A program made the position numbers and the translations under genes. The notes under the pieces are model-generated. The model was not told the DNA's origin and did no database searches. It saw only the letters and a list, made by a program, of their open reading frames with translations. Source: Bacteroidetes bacterium SCGC AAA795-G10 (GTDB lineage Bacteria; Bacteroidota; Bacteroidia; Flavobacteriales; Flavobacteriaceae). Taken from it: DNA of 64,000 nucleotides. This document shows, piece by piece, positions 1-8,241 of the stretch. The stretch is taken from NCBI GenBank assembly GCA_003130815.1, contig QFDA01000001.1, forward strand, positions 634,131-698,130. The letters are read 5' to 3'. Each line of letters opens with the position of its first letter. Position 1 is the first letter of the stretch.

Positions 1-54
1 GAAGTAAGGGAATATTCTTGTAATGATGAACTATATAATTAAAATTAAATTGAA

Positions 55-429
55 ATGAAAAAAATATTTCTGATAGTAATTTTATTTCTTTTTTTTAAAT
101 GCGATTCTAAAAAACCACAAAATAAAATTGGAGTGCAATTCTTTCTTGATGTTAAATATCCGGAACTTTATGAAAATGCTTTTCTTAAATTAAGAAAACA
201 AATAAAACCGATTTTAAATGGTGGTGAAATGACAATTGCGAAAATTCATGATGGTGAAGTTATGAATGCAAACTACTATACTTTAATTATGGCTAAAGAT
301 ATAGAACACTTAAGATTCATCCTGGACACAATACCTAAAACTCAATATCACAAAGACTATAAAGTTAAAATTGGTTTAGAAAAAGGAGATGTAAAAATAA
401 TTTCTACCGCTAGCGTAGAGTTTAAATAA
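55..429 (+). CDS. Small predicted lipoprotein, unknown function
   Basis: The 124-residue product starts with MKKIFLIV, followed by a hydrophobic stretch ending at Cys16 (FFKC), a loose lipobox, so export and lipid anchoring are likely. The mature part of about 108 residues alternates predicted strands and helices and looks like a single ferredoxin-type alpha/beta unit, reminiscent of the two-domain exported family found elsewhere in the window. That link is inference; no catalytic motif is visible. It is followed within 2 bases by a hairpin terminator and converges with the next gene on the minus strand. The AT-rich region before the ATG has no Shine-Dalgarno, which is normal for Bacteroidota. 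Confidence 0.6.
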   Translation: MKKIFLIVILFLFFKCDSKKPQNKIGVQFFLDVKYPELYENAFLKLRKQIKPILNGGEMTIAKIHDGEVMNANYYTLIMAKDIEHLRFILDTIPKTQYHKDYKVKIGLEKGDVKIISTASVEFK

Positions 430-430
430 A

Positions 431-451
431 ATCCCTCCATAAAGGAGGGAT
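431..451 (+). terminator. Hairpin terminator, probably bidirectional
   Basis: An ATCCCTCC/GGAGGGAT stem with a five-base loop lies between two convergent genes, with a T-rich flank on the plus side and A-rich flank on the other. It belongs to the recurring CCCTCC-type terminator family of this region. Confidence 0.7.
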
Positions 452-473
452 TTAAATTTATAATAATGAATTT

Positions 474-965
474 CTACTCTGACATTTCTGCCATTGCTGT
501 AGCTTCTTTAACTTGGAAAGTTGGGTCATAATATACTTGAAATCTTACCACTTTTCCATTTTCCCATTTCAAATCAGTGTGGGCTCTGGCGCTAGTTTTT
601 TCTCCAGTAAAGTTACCTTCAAAAGCAAGTGTAAACCAGTGGTTAGTCCAAATTTGTCCGTTGTTAAAATAGTTTGTATGAGCGTAGTCATCTGTAACTT
701 CTATAGACTTAAACAGGGTATGATCTTGACTTATTCCTGCAATAACTGATTTTTTATCAAGAGGAATATTATTGAATAATACCTCACAATCGTCAGAAAG
801 TAATTCTTCCCATAGAGAGAAGTTGTTTTCAACATAAACTTTGAGTAGTTTCTGTACATTGAGAGTCAATTCGTCGTCTGATTTAACAATTGCTCTACTT
901 TGCTGTTGGTTAGAACAAGAAAAGATCAAAACCGACATTAAAATTAGGGATAATATTTTTTTCAT
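474..965 (-). CDS. NTF2/SnoaL-like lipoprotein
   Basis: A 163-residue protein with a clear lipoprotein signal (VLIFSC, Cys17). The mature domain has the layout of an NTF2-like cone: an N-terminal helix (residues 33-50), the segment LWEELLSDDCEVLFNN typical of the first strand, then alternating strands ending with WENGKVVRFQVYYDP. It resembles the lipoprotein at 17392-17922, which shares the W-x-S/N-HW and KWEN-K-V motifs, so the two are probably paralogues. Some NTF2-like proteins are cyclases or isomerases and many only bind ligands; no catalytic residue can be assigned. The leader before the ATG carries the shared ATAAAT..ATTTAAAATG element and an upstream TTTGTATATT. Confidence 0.7.
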   Translation of the reverse strand: MKKILSLILMSVLIFSCSNQQQSRAIVKSDDELTLNVQKLLKVYVENNFSLWEELLSDDCEVLFNNIPLDKKSVIAGISQDHTLFKSIEVTDDYAHTNYFNNGQIWTNHWFTLAFEGNFTGEKTSARAHTDLKWENGKVVRFQVYYDPTFQVKEATAMAEMSE

Positions 966-1005
966 TTTAAATAATTTATTGGTTAACTGAGCAGAATATA
1001 CAAAG
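966..1005 (-). promoter_or_regulatory. Shared cassette leader with promoter-like element
   Basis: Read on the minus strand, TTTGTATATT is followed by AACCAATAAAT and then TTTAAAATG at the start of the NTF2-like lipoprotein gene. The same order recurs before many genes of the first 27 kb. Confidence 0.5.
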
Positions 1006-1017
1006 AACTATTCAAAA

Positions 1018-1809
1018 TTAATTACTTTGTTTTTGCATCATCAAGGTAAGTTCAGCACTTCCATATGGCCTTTTTCTAGAATTACTCATTAACTCAGATA
1101 ATTTCTTTGTTATAAAATCATTTTCTACAAAATAAGGGGGCCATTCAGCACCTTCGACAGGAATATTAAATGTAAAATGAGTTACTTCCTTATTTGAAGT
1201 TTCTCCTCTATTAATAATTTTTGTTAAGGCCCATCCTCTATGTAAGCCATTTTTGACTTGTTCAAGCACATAAGGTTTCCAAATATTCGATTCCATTTGT
1301 TCGTATTCTTCACTGATCTGAACCATAGGATCCATTAATATTTTTTCTCCAATTTTTAGGTCGCCACCCGTAAAAGGAGTTCCGTCAATAGCTTGAATAT
1401 GATAGGTTCTTACTTCTTTTTTGATTTTATTTTTACTCGGTGTTATAAGATTTATAATCGAACTTTTTGACATTCCTTTCATCCCTCTTCTAATAATTGA
1501 TGCGGCTGAAGAAAAAGAAAAATTAGGATTTCCTTTAAGATATTTATCCATTTCTTCCTTTGTTTCAAATTGATTGAAAACTACGTAATCTGCTGCGTTC
1601 TCATTATCATTTGTTTTAGGAGTTCTTTTCCAAACAGCCCAATTCATTTTCTGGCCTTTGTCAATTTGGTTTTGTCTAAAAATAGACCAAGCCAATTCTA
1701 ACTTTTCGTAATCTTTTTCCATACCCTCATTAATAACAATAAAATCAGCTACAGCATATTGAGCTGTAATTGATAATGGTAGTAGAAATAAAAATATTAG
1801 TTTTTTCAT
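1018..1809 (-). CDS. Secreted two-domain protein, dimeric alpha/beta-barrel-like (family copy 1)
   Basis: A 263-residue protein with a Sec signal peptide (MKKLIFLFLLPLSITAQ). The mature protein has two similar halves. Residues about 18-100 and 138-235 each run: a strand, E-x-x-Y-E-x-x-E helix, a Trp-containing strand (NWAVWK; GWALTK), an N/E-rich turn, then a strand ending F-N (DYVVFNQF; THFTFNIP). This repeated pattern fits a tandem dimeric alpha/beta barrel (ABM/NIPSNAP/EthD type), an assignment from pattern only. Five more copies lie at 5136, 8242, 14115, 21405 and 26471. No active-site motif is recognisable. It is preceded by the shared leader CTATAAATCAATTTCAATG. Confidence 0.65.
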   Translation of the reverse strand: MKKLIFLFLLPLSITAQYAVADFIVINEGMEKDYEKLELAWSIFRQNQIDKGQKMNWAVWKRTPKTNDNENAADYVVFNQFETKEEMDKYLKGNPNFSFSSAASIIRRGMKGMSKSSIINLITPSKNKIKKEVRTYHIQAIDGTPFTGGDLKIGEKILMDPMVQISEEYEQMESNIWKPYVLEQVKNGLHRGWALTKIINRGETSNKEVTHFTFNIPVEGAEWPPYFVENDFITKKLSELMSNSRKRPYGSAELTLMMQKQSN

Positions 1810-1894
1810 TGAAATTGATTTATAGTTATACGTAAAGGTAAAATTCTTCGATTACAAATCTGTTAATTTTTTTGTTTTTTACATAATTTAAATT

Positions 1895-2539
1895 CTAATC
1901 AACAAGTTTTTTATATTTATTAAAATTCTCAGTTGCTTTCCAATCTTCAATTTCAATATCTCTTTTTGGTGTATCTCCATCTTTAAAAATTAATTGTTCG
2001 AATGGGGGTTTAATACCTTTTAATCTTAAATATATAGCAAATTTTCCTCTATGATGAGATTGATGCTCAAACCCTTTTCGCGCAAGGCATTCTTTACTAC
2101 AGCTCCATCTATAGTAATAAGTTTTAGCATTAAGATCCTTTTCAATATTTATTTGATTAATCATGACATTATAGCTATTAGAAACAAACTCCATAACTTG
2201 CTTTTTTGATTGTAATTCTTGACGACTCATAATCTCTTTTTCGTCGCTAGCATCATAGCTACCAGCTATCATAGCTGCATATCTGTAGTTTACAAGACCT
2301 AGATGGATAGCTTCTTCTCTAAAAGATAAAATTTCTGGAGTTGGTCTAAAACTATAATTTTCCTCAGGCATGGCATCTAAATACTTAAATGTAAATTGTT
2401 GAGCTCTTTGATAGTCATAAATTAAATTACAAGACACAGTATAGCTTACATTTTCTTTTTCAGTACTTGTACTTTCAGTATTTGAATTTTTACAAGAGGT
2501 TAAAAAAATTATAATTAAAACAGCAGTTAAATTTTTCAT
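1895..2539 (-). CDS. Exported DinB-like lipoprotein
   Basis: A 214-residue lipoprotein (FLTSC, Cys16). The mature part looks like the DinB four-helix bundle: a first helix with R-A-Q-Q-F-T-F-K-Y-L, the PEENYSFRPTPEI segment typical of DinB proteins, a histidine in EEAIHLGLVNYRY, and a C-terminal HQSHHRGKFAIYLRLKGI motif. These His positions are the usual metal ligands of DinB/YfiT-like proteins, several of which are thiol transferases, for example with bacillithiol. An exported form fits this gene neighbourhood of envelope proteins. The substrate is unknown. The leader has a tandem CTATAAAC/CTATAAATCA version of the shared element. Confidence 0.7.
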   Translation of the reverse strand: MKNLTAVLIIIFLTSCKNSNTESTSTEKENVSYTVSCNLIYDYQRAQQFTFKYLDAMPEENYSFRPTPEILSFREEAIHLGLVNYRYAAMIAGSYDASDEKEIMSRQELQSKKQVMEFVSNSYNVMINQINIEKDLNAKTYYYRWSCSKECLARKGFEHQSHHRGKFAIYLRLKGIKPPFEQLIFKDGDTPKRDIEIEDWKATENFNKYKKLVD

Positions 2540-2620
2540 TTTAATTTTAAGTGATTTATAGTTTATAGTTTACAATATACAAAGATGTAATTGACATAAC
2601 CGAGAACAAATACAGAGGAT

Positions 2621-3055
2621 TCAATTTTTAATATATCTCATTCCTTCAACTCCTCTTGTTAACTGTAAATTTATCTTTACAGACATATTATTATTATTTA
2701 TAAACCTAATCACTTCATCAGAAGTAACATACAATCTTAAGTTTCCTTTTGGAGGCAATTCAACTCCTTGAGTATATTCTCCAGTTTGTTTTTTTTCTCC
2801 TTTTATTAGGATTTTAAATTTAGATGTATTGTTAATTTCAGCTCTATAATTTTTAATATTAGATTCTCCAAGAATAAATGTCTCATTTGCTGGTATTATT
2901 ACCCCAGATTTTAATGCATAGCAGCTTAAAAATAAAACCGCTAATAACGATATTAGTTTTTTAATTGATTTATGTTTTTTGATCTTAGATGTAAAAAAAG
3001 TTAATCGAATTTTATGAAGAATAAAAATTGTTGATTTGAACAAATTTTCAATCAT
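2621..3055 (-). CDS. Hypothetical membrane-anchored protein
   Basis: 144 residues. An N-terminal region of about 35 residues precedes a hydrophobic segment (LISLLAVLFLSC, Cys45), which may be a lipobox or a transmembrane anchor; no in-frame ATG lies close to that segment. The rest looks like a small beta-sandwich. The start ATG overlaps the stop of the upstream gene by 8 bases (ATGATTGA), so translational coupling is likely and supports this start. Function unknown. Confidence 0.5.
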   Translation of the reverse strand: MIENLFKSTIFILHKIRLTFFTSKIKKHKSIKKLISLLAVLFLSCYALKSGVIIPANETFILGESNIKNYRAEINNTSKFKILIKGEKKQTGEYTQGVELPPKGNLRLYVTSDEVIRFINNNNMSVKINLQLTRGVEGMRYIKN

Positions 3056-3491
3056 TAATTTGTTCTGAAAAATAAAATTTAAATTTTAATTTTTCATTTT
3101 CTTTTACGAGGTATGCACTCTCAAGCCATTCATATGATAGAGTTTTTGATCCACTTTGAATTGGTTTTTCAAGAGTAAATTCACCAGTATGTTCAAGACT
3201 GATATGAGCCGAATTAAAATCTGTATCAATCTTAATATTTTTAAAATCTCTTTTAGACTCAAATTTCCCAAATCCTTTAACAAATTTTATAAATTCTTCT
3301 GTATTCCATTTTCTGCTTACTTCAAAAATCATAAAGTCATCTGTTAAATAGTCTCTAATTTTATCGACATCATTATCTAATAAGTAAAAGAAATCATTAA
3401 ATGTTTCCATTACTTCTTTTTCAGAAATCTTTTTTGGTTGTTCGCAACAAATAAATAAGGTAATTAATATAGAAAGACAGAAGGGTTTCAT
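3048..3491 (-). CDS. NTF2-like lipoprotein
   Basis: 147 residues with a lipobox-like LFICC at Cys15-16. The mature domain has an NTF2-like layout: KEVMETFNDFFYLLDNDVDKIRD as the first helix pair, YLTDDFMIFEVS as the first strand, then a helix (WNTEEFIKFVKGF) and antiparallel strands ending in LVKENEKLKFKFYFSEQ. It is probably a ligand-binding or cyclase-like domain exported to the periplasm, with no catalytic assignment possible. It is translationally coupled to the next gene through an 8-base overlap, one of the few real operons in this part of the window. Confidence 0.6.
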   Translation of the reverse strand: MKPFCLSILITLFICCEQPKKISEKEVMETFNDFFYLLDNDVDKIRDYLTDDFMIFEVSRKWNTEEFIKFVKGFGKFESKRDFKNIKIDTDFNSAHISLEHTGEFTLEKPIQSGSKTLSYEWLESAYLVKENEKLKFKFYFSEQIND

Positions 3492-3568
3492 AAAATCAAT
3501 TAATATTTAGTAAATAAAAATACAAATTAGTATCTGAAATTAAAGTGGAGGATAAGCTAGTGATTTAA

Positions 3569-4495
3569 TTATTGCATGTAGCCAGGGAATATCCCTTCTT
3601 TTGTAATATAAGTTCCTACAGAGCCTACTAAAGCATTTTTTGATGAAAGATTCATGAAATTTCTTATCGAATATGTGGAATTTAGTCCTGTACAATGTGC
3701 CCCTACAAAATATTTTACTCCAAACTCTATCATCTTTTGAGCCGTCCATTCTAACTTATCTTGTTTAAGATTTAATAAATGAAAACCTCCAATAATTTTA
3801 TAAATAGGTCTATTTGGAATAATACTTTTCACATAATTAAGTGTATTAACAAGACCTGCGTGACCACAACCACTTATTAATACAATTCCATTTTCTGTAT
3901 CAAAAAATAAAGATTGATCTTCAGGTATAGTATCTTCAACTATATTTCCCTTCGAATCAATCATCTTACCTAATTCACTCCAATTTCTTTCATCATATTT
4001 TCTTGGAATCTGTCCAGTAGTCCACAAACCTTTCATTATTTGTGAAGGATTTATATGAGTTGTAAAGCTAACACCTAATGATTCGATTGATTTTTTATTT
4101 TTTAAAATGTAGTGGTCAGTTTCTTTTGGATGTGGTCTTGAATAAAAAATTCCCTCTCCAATATGAGCATTTGAGAATGAATTTGGAAAGTTTTTTTTTA
4201 GGGTTATCAATCCACCAGTATGGTCTTTATGATTATGGCTTAAAAAAACATTATCAATATTATCAAGGCTAATATTTAATTCTCTTGCATTCTGCAGTAC
4301 TGTTTTCTGTCTTGAACCAGTATCAAATAAAATTCTTTGATTATCTGCTTCTATTATTGCAGAAAAACCCCACTCTCCAATATGGGTATCTGAGAGCATA
4401 GTAGAAAGTATAGTAATCTTAAAATCCTTTATTTTATGATGTTGTGAAACACAAAATAAGGGAGTAAATAGAATAATTAGAATTAGCTTTTTCAT
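3569..4495 (-). CDS. Exported metallo-beta-lactamase fold protein (COG1237-like)
   Basis: The start chosen is the ATG at 4495, giving a Sec signal (MKKLILIILFTPLFCVSQ) and matching the shared leader; the longer frame from 4576 would overlap the upstream gene. Of 308 residues, the zinc-binding motif H-x-H-x-D-H is at 87-92 (SHNHKDHTGG), followed by SGCGHAG, GGFHLL and AHCTG, the block order of COG1237 proteins (related to 7,8-dihydropterin-6-methyl-4-aminobenzene-5'-phosphate synthase). The family is normally cytoplasmic, so a secreted version is noteworthy. It is likely a metal-dependent hydrolase in the periplasm; substrate unknown. Confidence 0.8.
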   Translation of the reverse strand: MKKLILIILFTPLFCVSQHHKIKDFKITILSTMLSDTHIGEWGFSAIIEADNQRILFDTGSRQKTVLQNARELNISLDNIDNVFLSHNHKDHTGGLITLKKNFPNSFSNAHIGEGIFYSRPHPKETDHYILKNKKSIESLGVSFTTHINPSQIMKGLWTTGQIPRKYDERNWSELGKMIDSKGNIVEDTIPEDQSLFFDTENGIVLISGCGHAGLVNTLNYVKSIIPNRPIYKIIGGFHLLNLKQDKLEWTAQKMIEFGVKYFVGAHCTGLNSTYSIRNFMNLSSKNALVGSVGTYITKEGIFPGYMQ

Positions 4496-4544
4496 TTTAA
4501 TTGATTTATAATTATAAGTAACTAATATAGAAAACTCGAAATAT

Positions 4545-5015
4545 TTATCTGTCCTTTGTTGGGATACCGGCAGCACCTTTTCTTGGTGACCAGTGTGAAT
4601 GGATTTTTTTCCATAGGCCGTCTACTTTTGTCCAAACAAAAGAGACTCTTACAGCATAGGGTGTTTTATTTCCGTCAAAAATGTAACTCCCATCAACATT
4701 AAATGTTACAACTGCAGTATAACCATTTGGGGAAACTTGAACTGTGTGGTTATTTGTTTCAAAACTTTCCCATTTATACTTTATTGGCGAATTAAAATAG
4801 TTGTCATCATACATCCTAAGTTGAGTTCCATTTGATGAAAAGGTTGATGAATCCATATTTGGTAAAAGAAATTTTTTTGCCTCTTCATAGTTTCTTTCTG
4901 TTGATGCAACCTCAGTCCATTTTATACTTTTTTTAATTAGAGTTTCTTTTAATATCTCGGTTTGCCCAAAAGCGACCATGGGAACAAATAATAAAATAAT
5001 AAGTAGCTTTTTCAT
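4545..5015 (-). CDS. Secreted NTF2-like protein
   Basis: 156 residues with a Sec signal peptide (MKKLLIILLFVPMVAFGQ). The mature part begins with an amphipathic helix and YEEAKKFLLPNMDSSTFSSNGT, the usual NTF2-like helix then strand, then YTAVVTFNVDGSYIF and VRVSFVWTKVDGLWKKIHSHWSPR, closing with the antiparallel sheet and a W-K-I-x-x-H-W motif typical of the SnoaL/ketosteroid-isomerase superfamily. It lies 49 bases upstream of the metallo-beta-lactamase fold gene and could be cotranscribed with it. The leader is less conserved here, but a block at 5087-5101 matches the upstream element shared with other cassettes. Confidence 0.65.
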   Translation of the reverse strand: MKKLLIILLFVPMVAFGQTEILKETLIKKSIKWTEVASTERNYEEAKKFLLPNMDSSTFSSNGTQLRMYDDNYFNSPIKYKWESFETNNHTVQVSPNGYTAVVTFNVDGSYIFDGNKTPYAVRVSFVWTKVDGLWKKIHSHWSPRKGAAGIPTKDR

Positions 5016-5104
5016 TGTAATATTATTCTTATTTAAGATGTCTAAAATATTTCTACTCTGGGTTTTTCTTCCTAAACTTAATGTAGATGATATGCCGGTA
5101 GGAC

Positions 5105-5128
5105 AAAAAACCCTCCACTCAGGAGGGT
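5105..5128 (-). terminator. Intrinsic terminator of the 5136-5867 gene
   Basis: On the minus strand ACCCTCC-TGAGT-GGAGGG is followed by TTTTTT, only a few bases after the stop codon of the upstream gene. Confidence 0.8.
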
Positions 5129-5135
5129 ATTAGAA

Positions 5136-5867
5136 TTATTTATCAGTTGAGCTAATTAGTTTTTCCATAACTACCATTTTTTTAAGTTCTCTCAAACTAT
5201 CCCAATTAAATCCTTGGCCGTTACTATCAGAAGACTCACCAAACCATGCGCTTAAATAATTTTTATAGCTATCATACCAGTCAATTGTAGCGTGAGTAAA
5301 ATAAACGTCACTCCCATATTCACCAATTCTTCTATGGAAATTCCATCCAACTTTGTTTGAATTATTACTGATAGATTTTGTTCTTTTAATTTCTTCTTTT
5401 TCGTAACTACCAGCTTTACCATTTACTACTTTCATCATATTTAATACCATAATTTCTGGAAGGTAGTCTACTCCTTTTTTTCTAGCTGATCCCAAATCAA
5501 TCCATTTAACTTGTGCCACTCGTTCTCTCATTTGATTTACCTCTTCTTGAATTGTAGCCCACTGGAGATTTGTCATTCCAACCATTTCATAGGGTGTGGC
5601 CTCATTTGGATATTTTTCAATGTCATAAATGTAAGTCACCATATGAGTAAAGTCCTCTTGTGGGGTATCAACAACTTTCCATACATCCCATTGAAGTAAC
5701 ATTCCATTTTTGACTCTTTCGTTATGAATTTTGGCATAATGTTCCTTTACAAATTGATCATATTCATAAATATTTTCAGCTTTTATGAAAACATTATCAT
5801 ATAATTTGGTTTGACCATATATTGATATCGTGAATAAAGAAATTGCTAGTAGAAATATTTTTTTCAT
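5136..5867 (-). CDS. Secreted two-domain protein, dimeric alpha/beta-barrel-like (family copy 2)
   Basis: 243 residues with a Sec signal (MKKIFLLAISLFTISIYGQ). As in the other copies, two halves repeat a strand/helix/Trp-strand/strand pattern: YEYDQFVKEHYAKI then LLQWDVWKV and FTHMVTYIYDI in the first half; GSYEKEEIKRTKSI then VGWNFHRRI and VYFTHATIDWYDSY in the second. It is divergent in sequence from copies 1, 3 and 4 but keeps the Trp and T-H positions. No catalytic residues can be named. It is a single-gene unit with the shared leader CATAAATCAATTAAAATG and its own CCCTCC/GGAGGG terminator. Confidence 0.6.
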   Translation of the reverse strand: MKKIFLLAISLFTISIYGQTKLYDNVFIKAENIYEYDQFVKEHYAKIHNERVKNGMLLQWDVWKVVDTPQEDFTHMVTYIYDIEKYPNEATPYEMVGMTNLQWATIQEEVNQMRERVAQVKWIDLGSARKKGVDYLPEIMVLNMMKVVNGKAGSYEKEEIKRTKSISNNSNKVGWNFHRRIGEYGSDVYFTHATIDWYDSYKNYLSAWFGESSDSNGQGFNWDSLRELKKMVVMEKLISSTDK

Positions 5868-5947
5868 TTTAATTGATTTATGATTAATAATATGTCTAAG
5901 ATATAGAGAATGGGTTGAAAAGAAAAGCTTTTGAAAAAAGCAAAAAA

Positions 5948-7006
5948 TTATTCAAAAAATTTAACGATTTGATTATTGATAAAATCGGCATCCTCTTTAA
6001 CAAATCCAGCACCTGCAATGTGCCCCCATAAAGAGGGTATTATTTTAAGATTGACTTTAGGGATAAGTTTTGCTTCACTTCTTAAGGCATCAATGTGAAA
6101 GTACATATCTGTTTCACTAGGCATATATAATACATCTGCTTTTATAGATCCAAGAGCTTTAATATAATCTCCGTTAAATCCTGGTGTATTTCCCACATTA
6201 TTATTTTGCCAAGTTTTGGCTAAGGCTATCAAGTTATTTGCATCCCATGTCAATACAAGTTCTTCAAACCAATTAATTACCTCATCAATATTATTCAGTC
6301 CCATTTCTTTATAAAGCTCTTTGCGAAACCATTCTTGAGACCATCCCCAGCTTGACCAATGAGTCCCTCCAGCTCTTAGACCTTTTTCGGGTGGTGAATT
6401 ATAGTTTCCATTATCAAAAGATGAATCTGCTTTTATTGCAGAAATAAAGCCTTCAAGTCTGACTTTGCCGTGAGGGTATTCAACTGCTGATCCAGCAATA
6501 CCTACAATTTTTTCCATAAAATTAGGATAACTAACAGCCCATTGAAAAGCTTGTTGTGCGCCCATAGAAAAACCTACAACAGCTTTAATTTTTTTCACTT
6601 TAAAAACTTCTGTAATTAACTTATAACCTGCATAAACGTTATCTCTTATATTAATTAAAGGAAAATTAGGACCATTATAAGGGGCTTCAGTATTACTTGG
6701 AGAACTTGAAAGTCCATTTTGAAACATATCTGTTGCGACAATGAAGTATTTCTCAGGATCTAATGCTTTACCAGATTTTATAAGGTAATCAAATCCATGA
6801 TGATCACCAAGATATGCTGATGGTACCAGAATAAGATTATCTTTTCTTTTATTTAATTTACCATGAGTTACATAAGAAAGTTTTGCATTTGGAAGAATTA
6901 CTCCGCTTTCAAGTTTAAAATTGCCAAGATTGAATGTTTCATAGTCATCATGAGCAAACATTAAAAATGATAAAAAAAATATTAAAGTGAAAAAGCTTTT
7001 CTTCAT
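5948..7006 (-). CDS. Exported alpha/beta hydrolase, MetX-like
   Basis: The ATG at 7006 is chosen because it gives a Sec signal (MKKSFFTLIFFLSFLMFA); the frame is open up to 7066. The 352-residue product has the alpha/beta-hydrolase fold of the homoserine O-acetyltransferase (MetX) group: NLILVPSAYLGDHHG, EKYFIVATDMFQNGLSSSP, the nucleophile elbow GFSMGAQQA with Ser147, a late acid in SETDMY and the His in SLWGHIAGAG. MetX proteins proper are cytoplasmic, so a secreted form is more likely a hydrolase or acyltransferase on an envelope or environmental substrate. No methionine-pathway neighbours are present. Confidence 0.8.
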   Translation of the reverse strand: MKKSFFTLIFFLSFLMFAHDDYETFNLGNFKLESGVILPNAKLSYVTHGKLNKRKDNLILVPSAYLGDHHGFDYLIKSGKALDPEKYFIVATDMFQNGLSSSPSNTEAPYNGPNFPLINIRDNVYAGYKLITEVFKVKKIKAVVGFSMGAQQAFQWAVSYPNFMEKIVGIAGSAVEYPHGKVRLEGFISAIKADSSFDNGNYNSPPEKGLRAGGTHWSSWGWSQEWFRKELYKEMGLNNIDEVINWFEELVLTWDANNLIALAKTWQNNNVGNTPGFNGDYIKALGSIKADVLYMPSETDMYFHIDALRSEAKLIPKVNLKIIPSLWGHIAGAGFVKEDADFINNQIVKFFE

Positions 7007-7103
7007 TTTTAATCCATTAGAAATGAATAATACCTCTAAAATATAGAGAAGGGGTTTATATATCAAATCTTAAATCCTTGATTCGATACAAATTAACTAT
7101 GAA

Positions 7104-7538
7104 TTAATTATCAGCACTATGTAATTCAAAATATTTAACCGCAGCTTTTTTCTTTAATAGATCAACATCCCACATCACAAAGTTTAATGCACCATTATTT
7201 ATAGCGTCAGTAAAATAAAATTTAACATTTGCTCCCATCCTTTTCCAAGTTCCCTTCAAAGGTGTAGTTATAAGAGTCCCATTTTCTAAAATAGTCCTTC
7301 CTTGACCATCAAGAGTGCCACTATTTTTAGAGGAATTTATTGATGTTACTTTAAATGCTACATAAACACTTCCGTATCCACTTATTTGACCCTCAAATGT
7401 CATGTCAGAAAACCCATCTCCAGGAATTATTGTTATTATGTCAAGAACTCCACCTCCTTTTGGGTTTGATAGGTCTTGACTAAAAGTAAATCCTGTAAAG
7501 AATATCGTAAATAAAAGTGATAAAAGTAACTTATTCAT
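7104..7538 (-). CDS. Secreted beta-barrel-like protein of unknown function
   Basis: 144 residues with a Sec signal (MNKLLLSLLFTIFFTGFTFSQ). The mature part is rich in Gly, Thr and beta-forming residues, with SGYGSVYVAFKVTSI, SGTLDGQGRTILENGTL and GTWKRMGANVKFYFTDA. This glycine-turn pattern resembles small allene-oxide-cyclase-like or DUF3224-type barrels, but I would not assign it. The shared leader (AACCATAAAACAGTTAAAATG) lies before the start, so it belongs to the cassette set. Confidence 0.6.
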   Translation of the reverse strand: MNKLLLSLLFTIFFTGFTFSQDLSNPKGGGVLDIITIIPGDGFSDMTFEGQISGYGSVYVAFKVTSINSSKNSGTLDGQGRTILENGTLITTPLKGTWKRMGANVKFYFTDAINNGALNFVMWDVDLLKKKAAVKYFELHSADN

Positions 7539-7593
7539 TTTAACTGTTTTATGGTTAATAATGTCCTAAATATATAGAGAATATGTTGAAAAG

Positions 7594-7616
7594 AAAAACC
7601 CTCCACTTGGGAGGGT
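7594..7616 (-). terminator. Intrinsic terminator of the 7626-8120 gene
   Basis: Minus-strand ACCCTCC-CAAGT-GGAGGGT stem followed by TTTT, 10 bases after the stop of the NTF2-like gene. Confidence 0.7.
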
Positions 7617-7625
7617 AACTATGTT

Positions 7626-8120
7626 TTATTTTAGGACAGGTTTTCCATTTGCTTGATACCAATATATAATTTTTCCCTCATGAATTTGATACCATTCCAT
7701 TGTAATTGATCTGTCTTTACCTCTAAATTGAGCATTAATCCATTCCCCTAATTGATTTCTTACAGATGAGTCTTTGGCCCCGACAGCCTTTACACTAAAT
7801 GCTGAAATTGTTTCCCAACCCCAGCCATAAGTCTTTTCAATCTCTTTGTATTGTTTTTCAATTTTTTTAACAAATTCTTTAGGTCCTTTTACAAGTGTAC
7901 CATCATCAAATCTCATTGGAGCATCTTCAGCAATATATGACTTTAATGTTTCATAATCTCTTTCAGCCCAAGCCTTATCAATTCTTTTAAATATATCAAC
8001 AGTAACCTCTGAACCTAAAGCGATACTTTGTCCTTCTGCTGGTCCAAAGCCATTACTTTGTTGAGAGTAACCAAACGAAAAAATAAAAATTAAAATAATG
8101 GAAGAAAATAAATATTTCAT
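7626..8120 (-). CDS. Secreted SnoaL/NTF2-like protein
   Basis: 164 residues with a Sec signal (MKYLFSSIILIFIFSFGYSQ). The mature part is a clear SnoaL-like domain: IDKAWAERDYETLKSYIAED as the helix pair, APMRFDDGTLVKGPKEFVKK leading into the middle strands, and a C-terminal MEWYQIHEGKIIYWYQ strand pair. This is the most typical of the NTF2-like genes in the window. SnoaL-like proteins include polyketide cyclases and many ligand-binding domains; the conserved Asp/His pair cannot be set with confidence. It is a monocistronic cassette with full-length shared upstream region and its own terminator. Confidence 0.75.
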   Translation of the reverse strand: MKYLFSSIILIFIFSFGYSQQSNGFGPAEGQSIALGSEVTVDIFKRIDKAWAERDYETLKSYIAEDAPMRFDDGTLVKGPKEFVKKIEKQYKEIEKTYGWGWETISAFSVKAVGAKDSSVRNQLGEWINAQFRGKDRSITMEWYQIHEGKIIYWYQANGKPVLK

Positions 8121-8200
8121 TTAAATTGATTTATCGTTAATAAACAACAATATACAAATTAGTAACTAAACTTAATTAATAGAATATGCAGATGATAAAA
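8121..8200 (-). promoter_or_regulatory. Cassette upstream region with conserved promoter-like blocks
   Basis: Read on the minus strand: TATCATCTGCATATTCT, then TAAGTTTAG, then TACTAATTTGTATATTG, then AACGATAAATCAATTTAAATG at the start. The same blocks in the same order occur before the genes starting at 9015, 9460 and 10512. Confidence 0.6.
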
Positions 8201-8222
8201 AAACTCCTTCACTTGAGAGGGT
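8197..8222 (-). terminator. Degenerate terminator after the 8242-9015 gene
   Basis: Minus-strand ACCCTCTC-AAGT-GAAGGAGT followed by seven Ts. The stem has two mismatches compared with the other CCCTCC terminators. Confidence 0.5.
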
Positions 8223-8241
8223 AATTATTGAAACAAAATTT

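Noticed and set aside
3540-3749. 69-codon ORF overlapping the metallo-beta-lactamase fold gene
   Set aside because: It lies in another frame of a gene with a complete zinc motif and has no protein-like features.
5948-7006. Homoserine O-acetyltransferase of methionine synthesis
   Set aside because: A clear signal peptide and lack of methionine genes nearby argue against that role despite MetX-like sequence.
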